From Dactylorhiza incarnata (Eukaryota > Streptophyta > Magnoliopsida > Asparagales > Orchidaceae), in assembly GCA_033032865.1 (NCBI GenBank), contig JAWHQI010000166.1, forward strand, positions 1,736,001-1,800,000: a stretch of 64,000 nucleotides of DNA, in the 5' to 3' direction. Shown piece after piece: positions 59,340 through 64,000 of this stretch. Positions within the stretch are counted from its first letter, which is position 1, and each line of letters begins with the position of its first letter. Position numbers and translations under genes: made by a program. The notes below the pieces were generated by a model. That model did no database searches. It was not told the DNA's origin and saw only the letters and a program-made list of their open reading frames with translations.

Positions 59340-60299
59340 GGTCCTAAGGAGGGAGAGGGTCTAGCCCTGTATCTCGTAGTCGGGGCTGAAGCTGTGAGCT
59401 CCATTTTGGTCTGGGAGGAGGGCAAGAAGCAGCTGCCCATTTATTATGTAAGCAGGGTTTTGAAGAAGGCATAGCTCCGATATCCGATTTTGGAGAAGCT
59501 AGCTTTCGCTCTATTCATTTCGGCAAGGAAGCTCAGGCCGTACTTCCAGGCCGACTCGATCCAAGTTGTGACGGACCATCCCCTTCATAAAATCTTTGAG
59601 GGGGTGGAGCACTCGAGGAGGCTTGCGAAATGGTCGGTGGAGTTAAGTGAGTTCTACATCACGTTTGTCCCTCGGTTGTCGATGAAGGCTCAAGCGGTCG
59701 TAGATTTCATGGCTGAATACATGGTCGAAATAGAAGAGGAGAAAGCCCTTCGTCACATCCCCTGGAAGTTGTTGGTCGATGGGGCATCAGGAAAAAATTC
59801 TCTAAGGGGAGGGGTGGTATTGGAGAGCCCTCACGGAGTAAAAATTGAGCATGCACTAGTGATACATTTCCCCATCACCAACAATCAGGTGGAGTATGAA
59901 GCAGTGATTGCTGGCCTTCGTCTAGCCCAGGAGTTGGGAGTTCATAATGTGGAGGTCCTCACCGATTCGATAGTAATAGCCTCACAAATCAAGGGCGAGT
60001 TTGAAGCAAGGGAGCCCACACTTATAAGATATCTGGCCAAAGTGAGGGGTCTCATCGGAGCGTTCAAGACCTTCTCCATCAAACACATTCCTAGAGAAGA
60101 GAGTGTTCCAGCAGATCGGCTGGCCAAGAACGGCCCTCGGGCTGGAGGGACCTTGGCAGATCTGTTCCGCCCTTCGATTGAGGAGGGGGAACTCATGGAT
60201 ATAGAGCAACGACCCTCATGGAAGGACCCTTTCGTGACCTTCTTGGCGACGAGTAAATTTCCTGAAGAGGTTCCGGATCAAAGGCGCTTTCGATACTAG
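59340..60299 (+). pseudogene. pol: Element E dual RNase H
   Basis: First RNase H: GLALYLVVGAEAVSSILVWEEGKKQLPIYY, then a TAG near 59474 where glutamate is expected (GAG to TAG, a transversion), then RYPILEKLAFALFISARKLRPYF. Second RNase H: LLVDGASGKNSLRGGVVL, TNNQVEYEAVIAGLRLAQELG, VLTDSIVIA, HIPREESVPADRLAK. It ends at 60299. The two domains match the Tat arrangement in element F. Confidence 0.88.
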
Positions 60300-61481
60300 T
60301 CTGCCTACTACGTGCTCCATGAAGGGGACTTGTATCGGAAGACCCTCTCGGGACTCCTGGCGCGATGCTTCTTTGAGGAAGAGGCCCCAAGGATCCTGGA
60401 GGAGATTCATTCCAGCGAATGCGACAACCATTCGGGGAGCAGGACGTTGGAAGCTAGGATAATGAGGCAAGGGTACTTCTGGCCGACCCTGAGCAAAGAT
60501 GCGGCGGAGTTTGCCAAGAAATGTTGGAAGTGCCAGTTGTTCGCTCCACTTCAACTCTTGCCCGCTCAAAGGCTAAGCAACATCACGACACCCTGGCCCT
60601 TCGCCCTATGAGGAATGAACCTAGTGGGACCTTTCCCTCAGTCCAACGGGCAAAGAAGATTCCTCTTGGTCATGATCGACTACTTTTCGAAGTGGTTGAA
60701 GATCAAGGCTCTAGCCAAGGTCACCTCCCAGGTAATCCACAATTTCGTATGGGGGGAGATCATCTGCCGACATGGGCTTCCCCGGGCCATAGTCACAGAT
60801 AACGGTCTGCAGTTCGCCAGCGAGGAATTCATCAGCTTCTGCAGCCAGCTGGGGATAGACCTCAGGTTCGCATCCGTCCATCACCCCAGGAGCAACATGC
60901 AGGTGGAGGTGGCGAATAAGATCATAGTAAACCTACTCAAGAAGAAGGTGGAGAACTTGAAGGGGAATTGGGTGGATCAACTCCCCTCGGTCCTATGGGA
61001 TCTAAGGACGACCCCCAACACTGCCACTGGTGAGACCCCCTGCAAGCTCTCTCATGGTTGCGAGGTCGTCATTCCCATAGAACTTGAAATCAAGACGCCG
61101 CGGATAAGGGCCGCCTCTGATGGAAACGAAGAATGGAGAGTAGGAAACGAGGAGGAGCTACGGCTCTCCTTGGATCTGATCAAGGAGGTCCGAGATCTTG
61201 CCGCCATTCGCCAAGAAGAAGTCAAGCAGCGGATGGCCAAATAGTTTGACAAACACGTCCGGATGAAGCAATTTGAAAAGGGGGACCTCATGTTGAAAAA
61301 GGTCGATGCGGCCGGAAGGTCAGCCGCGGTAGGAAAGCTCAATCCCAACTGGGAGGGGCCCTATGTAGTGGAAGAAGCCTTGAAGTCAGGAGGATATCAC
61401 CTCCAGAATGTGGAGGGCGAGTCTGTTAGTCATACGTGGAGTGGTGACGACTTAAACGCTTCTATCCTTAAGTCCATATAA
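60300..61481 (+). pseudogene. pol: Element E integrase
   Basis: Zinc-binding CWKCQLF, then a TGA at about 60609 where W is expected, then GMNLVGPFP: the first catalytic Asp (GMDLVGP) is Asn by G to A. The next residues VTDNGLQF (second Asp) and NMQVEVANK (Glu) are present. The C-terminal domain FEKGDLMLKKVDAAGRS, NPNWEGPYVVEEA, TWSGDDLN ends at 61481. A TAG at about 61242 splits it (MAK stop FDKHVR). Not functional. Confidence 0.9.
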
Positions 61482-61557
61482 CGAGAACATATATGCCTTA
61501 TATTTCATCTTTCTTATGCATACAGGGATGAATGACTTGCAAGATAGTGATAGAAAA

Positions 61558-63036
61558 GGTTCGAAGGTTGGCCCCGAGCAAACCCGCTGACCAGGCTCTC
61601 ATCTAGCTGGCAGGGCCGTAGGCTCACTCGGTGGCAGGTTACAAAGGTTCGAAGGTTGGCCCCGAGCAGACCCGCTGACCAGGCTCTCATCTAGCTGGCA
61701 GGGCCGTAGGCTCACCCGATGGCAGGTTCCAAAGGTTCGAAGGTTGGCCCCGAGTAGACCCGCTGACCAGGCTCTTATCTAGCTGGCAGGGCCATAGGCT
61801 CACTCGGTGGCAGGTTCCAAAGGTTTGAAGGTTGGCCCTGAGCAGACCCGCTGACCAGGCTCTCACCTAGCTGGCAAGGCCGTAGGCTCACTCGGTGGCA
61901 GGTTCCAAAGGTTCGAAGGTTGGCCCTGAGCAGACCCGCTGACCAGGCTCTCATCTAGCTGGCAGGGCCGTAGGCTCACTCGGTGGCATGTTCCAAAGGT
62001 TCAAAGGTTGTCCCCGAGTAGACCCGCTGACCAGGCTCCCATCTAGCTGGCAGGGCCATAAGCTCACTCGGTGGCAGGTTCCAAAGGTTCGAAGGTTGGC
62101 CCCGAGCAGACCCGCTGATCAGGCTCCCATCTAGCTAGCAGGGCCGCGGGCTCACTCGGTGGCAGGTTCCAAAGGTTCGAAGGTTGGCCCCGAGCAGACC
62201 CACTGACCAGGCTCCCATCAAGTAGGCAGGGCCGTAAGCTCACTCGGTGGCAGGTTCCAAAGGTTCGAAGGTTGGCCCCGAGCAGACCCACTGACCAGGC
62301 TCTCATCTAGCTTGCAGGGCCGTAGGCTCACTCAGTGGCAGGTTCCAAAGGTTCGAAAGTTGGCCCCGAGCAGACCTGCTGACTAGGCTCCCATATAGCT
62401 GGCAGGGTCGTTGGCTCATTCGGCGGCATGTTCCAAAGGATCGAAGGTTGTCCCCGAGCAGTCCCGCTGACCAGGCTCCCATCTAGCTGGCAGGGCCGTA
62501 GGCTCACTCGGTGGCAGGTTACAAAGGTTCGAAGGTTGGCACAGAGCATACCCGCTGTCGGGCTCCCATCTAGCTGGCAGGTCCGTAGGCTCACTCGGTG
62601 GCAGGTCCCAAAAGTTTGAAGGTTGGCCCCGAGCAGACCCGCTGACCAGGCTCCCATCTAGCTGGCAGGGACGTAGGCTCACTCAGTGGCAGGTTCCAAT
62701 GGTTTGAAGGTTGGCCCCAAGCAGACCCGCTGACCAGGCTCCCATATAGCTGGCAGGGTCGTAGGCTCACTCGGTGGCAGGTTCCAAAGGTTCGAAGGTT
62801 GGCCCCGAGCAGACCCGCTGACCAGGCTCCCATCTAGCTGGCAGGGCCATAGGCTCACTCGGTGGAAGGTTCCAAAGGTTCGAAGGTTGGCTCCGAGTAG
62901 ACCCGCTGACTGGGCTCCCATCTAGCTGGCAGGGCCGTAGGCTCACTCGGTGGTAGGTCCCAAAGGTTCGATGGTTGGCCCCGAGCAAACCAGTTGACCA
63001 GGATCCCATCTAACTGGCAGGGCCGTAGGCTCACTT
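61558..63036. repeat. 88-bp tandem array, 17 copies (element E)
   Basis: GGTTCGAAGGTTGGCCCCGA recurs about every 88 bp from 61556; one unit (about 62529) is two bases short. Unit landmarks: GAAGGTTGGCCCCGAGCAGACCC, GCTGACCAGGCTC, CATCTAGCTGGCAGGG, CGTAGGCTCACTCGGTGGCAGG. Copies differ at a few positions each. It lies between the integrase end and the antisense gene. Because 88 is not a multiple of three, each frame is different in successive units and the ORFs in it are accidental. Confidence 0.97.
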
Positions 63037-63609
63037 AAATAATGACCCTGGTGGAAGACAAAGTAAGAGGAAAATTCAAGTCAAAAAATTGACGTCGGGT
63101 AAGCCCCAGCATAGGGTCGGCGAGTGGTGCCCATCATGAAGGGTTCTCGCCGATAAATGACATTGCCCCAAAAAGGCACTCGCCCGGCGAATGCGAAGTG
63201 TGACGACAGCCGGACCCAGGGGTCGCAAGAAATTAGCAGGATAAAATGGGTTCTCAGCGTGGTCCCATTCCCGACAAAAAATCGACAAAATCGCCTAAGT
63301 CTTGGGAAGGCAGGGGCGAGTGCGAGAAAATTGTAACCGTGTGGCGCACCTAAGTGGCAAAGGGGTCTCGTTCATAACCTAGCCTAAGGGCCCGCGAGGC
63401 TAAAAGTGAACAGACGATAGGTCAGCACGGACGCGAGGGTTCGAAAGAGTGTAAAATTATGTGCACAAGCCATTGGCCAGGTAGTAGCGAGAGGCACGTA
63501 AAAATATGTATACGCGACATAGCACAAGGGGCAAAATATTTCATTCATTTTAAGAATTACAAAGTAGTTCTCGCCTTAAATCAAAAAAGGGGAAAGAAAA
63601 GGGAAATCT
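63037..63609. other. Element E spacer between array and antisense gene
   Basis: Non-coding. It has GGCGAGTGGTGCC...GGGTTCTCGCC and GGCACTCGCCCGGCGA-like words (about 63118-63190), related to the GCGAGTGG arms of the E and G LTR hairpins. No ORF of interest. Confidence 0.55.
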
Positions 63610-64000
63610 TCAAGGCTTGTCAGCCTCGTCGTCGGAGTACCCGCTGCTCATGCCTGGAGAGGGAAGGCCTCCGAGTTCCCGCCCATCGCCAGATTCATCC
63701 GCAGGGTCAACATGGGCGAAGAGTTCCGGAAGCACGTGGGTGGCAAGAATCCTCTCGCCTTCTTCCTTCAAGAGGCCGGCCCTCCACAGCACATCCAACG
63801 CATGCTCCACTGCTCCCTGGGCCGTCCTCTGCATCAGCCCTTCAAACTCGGCGTTGGAATAAAGTTGCCGAGTTTTCCTCTCCGCGGGAGGTGGCTGAGC
63901 GGCAGCATCTCGCAGCCTCTGGTTCTCGGCCTCCAGCTCCATGTTTCGCTCTTCGAGAATGCGAGACCGCACGAGTAAGGTATCGTAGTTGGCTATGCCC
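63610..64000 (-). CDS. Element E antisense gene B, last exon (partial)
   Basis: Minus-strand frame, antisense to E gag-pol, ending at TGA 63610-63612 and still open at the window edge. A coiled coil (RSRILEERNMELEAENQRLRDAA) is followed by a helix-rich stretch and a C-terminus HVLPELFAHVDPADESGDG...PSPGMSSGYSDDEADKP. The gene B end in element G reads similarly (SASDILPEFFPSPGRSGSPPSS), so this should be gene B of E. The rest is outside the window. Confidence 0.65.
   Translation of the reverse strand, partial: GIANYDTLLVRSRILEERNMELEAENQRLRDAAAQPPPAERKTRQLYSNAEFEGLMQRTAQGAVEHALDVLWRAGLLKEEGERILATHVLPELFAHVDPADESGDGRELGGLPSPGMSSGYSDDEADKP

Larger units (their letters stand above)
9797..64000 (+). 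mobile_element. Element E: Tat-type Ty3/gypsy retrotransposon (outermost, partial)
   Basis: Plus-strand element seen in two blocks: 9797-11593 (partial 5' LTR, primer site, gag) and 57244-64000 (rest of gag, protease, RT, dual RNase H, integrase, tandem array, antisense gene end). Element F separates them, flanked by the direct repeat GAGGG at 11589-11593 and 57244-57248. RT before integrase makes it Ty3/gypsy. The second RNase H and antisense gene are Tat traits. The 3' LTR is beyond the window. The gag and pol frames contain at least seven stops, so the copy is dead. It shares its primer-site sequence and parts of the LTR with element G, so the two are one family or close relatives. Confidence 0.9.

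Noticed and set aside
61558..63036. ORFs of 80-109 codons on the minus strand in the 88-bp array
   Set aside because: They are the tandem repeat translated. An 88-bp unit cycles frames, and the proteins have no recognisable features.
1..64000. Host plant gene or tRNA/rRNA gene
   Set aside because: All convincing coding sequence belongs to retrotransposons or their accessory genes. No cloverleaf or rRNA signature was seen. The TGGTATCAGAG strings are primer sites.

Overview
The window is plant nuclear DNA made almost entirely of nested LTR retrotransposons. I found no host gene, no rRNA or tRNA gene and no prokaryotic feature. An angiosperm is indicated by the families present: Ty1/copia elements of Sirevirus type, a chromodomain Ty3/gypsy element of Tekay/Del type, and three Ty3/gypsy elements of Tat type. 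Initiator-tRNA-Met primer sites, GT-AG introns and W-box-rich LTR sequence fit the same picture. The species cannot be named from the sequence.

Layout, oldest to youngest. Element E (Tat, + strand, 9797 to beyond 64000) is the outer frame: a partial 5' LTR, gag, then after a long interruption protease, RT, two RNase H domains and integrase, a 17-copy 88-bp tandem array, and the end of an antisense gene at the right edge. Its 5' LTR is cut by copia-1 (1-9796, - strand). Its gag is split by element F (Tat, - strand, 11594-57243, target duplication GAGGG). F holds a Tekay element (13723-23872, + strand, duplication ATCGA) in the intron of its antisense gene A. It also holds element G (Tat-type, - strand, 26620-48519, duplication TTCAC/T) in the last exon of its antisense gene B. 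G has lost RT and integrase. G in turn carries copia-2 (27851-39005, - strand, duplication GGAGG) in its own antisense gene A, and a lone truncated LTR (44831-about 47200) in its gag. Nesting is four deep (E > F > G > copia-2). LTR divergence judged by eye falls in the same order: F about 5%, Tekay 2-3%, G about 1.4%, copia-2 about 0.6%.

The striking theme is extra genes with their own promoters. F and G each carry two genes antisense to gag-pol, and E shows the end of one: gene A (coiled-coil, intron) and gene B (PF04195-like 'putative gypsy type transposon' protein, introns). Each has a TATA box. Removing the nested insertions and the predicted introns restores open frames. copia-2 carries a different antisense gene, and copia-1 carries extra sense genes downstream of pol. 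Each family also has its own palindrome set in the LTR U3, and most repeat it in front of the extra gene. In copia-2 the same palindrome pair, in the same order and with the same spacing, sits 5-6 nt upstream of both the LTR TATA box and the antisense-gene TATA box. In all three Tat elements a tandem repeat of unrelated sequence fills the gap between the gag/pol end and antisense gene B.

Condition: copia-2 is young, with a pol frame free of stops and catalytic residues visible. Tekay, F and E carry several stops (many CAG to TAG or TGG to TGA), and E and F each show one altered integrase catalytic position. Long poly-G/C runs (up to 37) recur and vary between paired LTRs.
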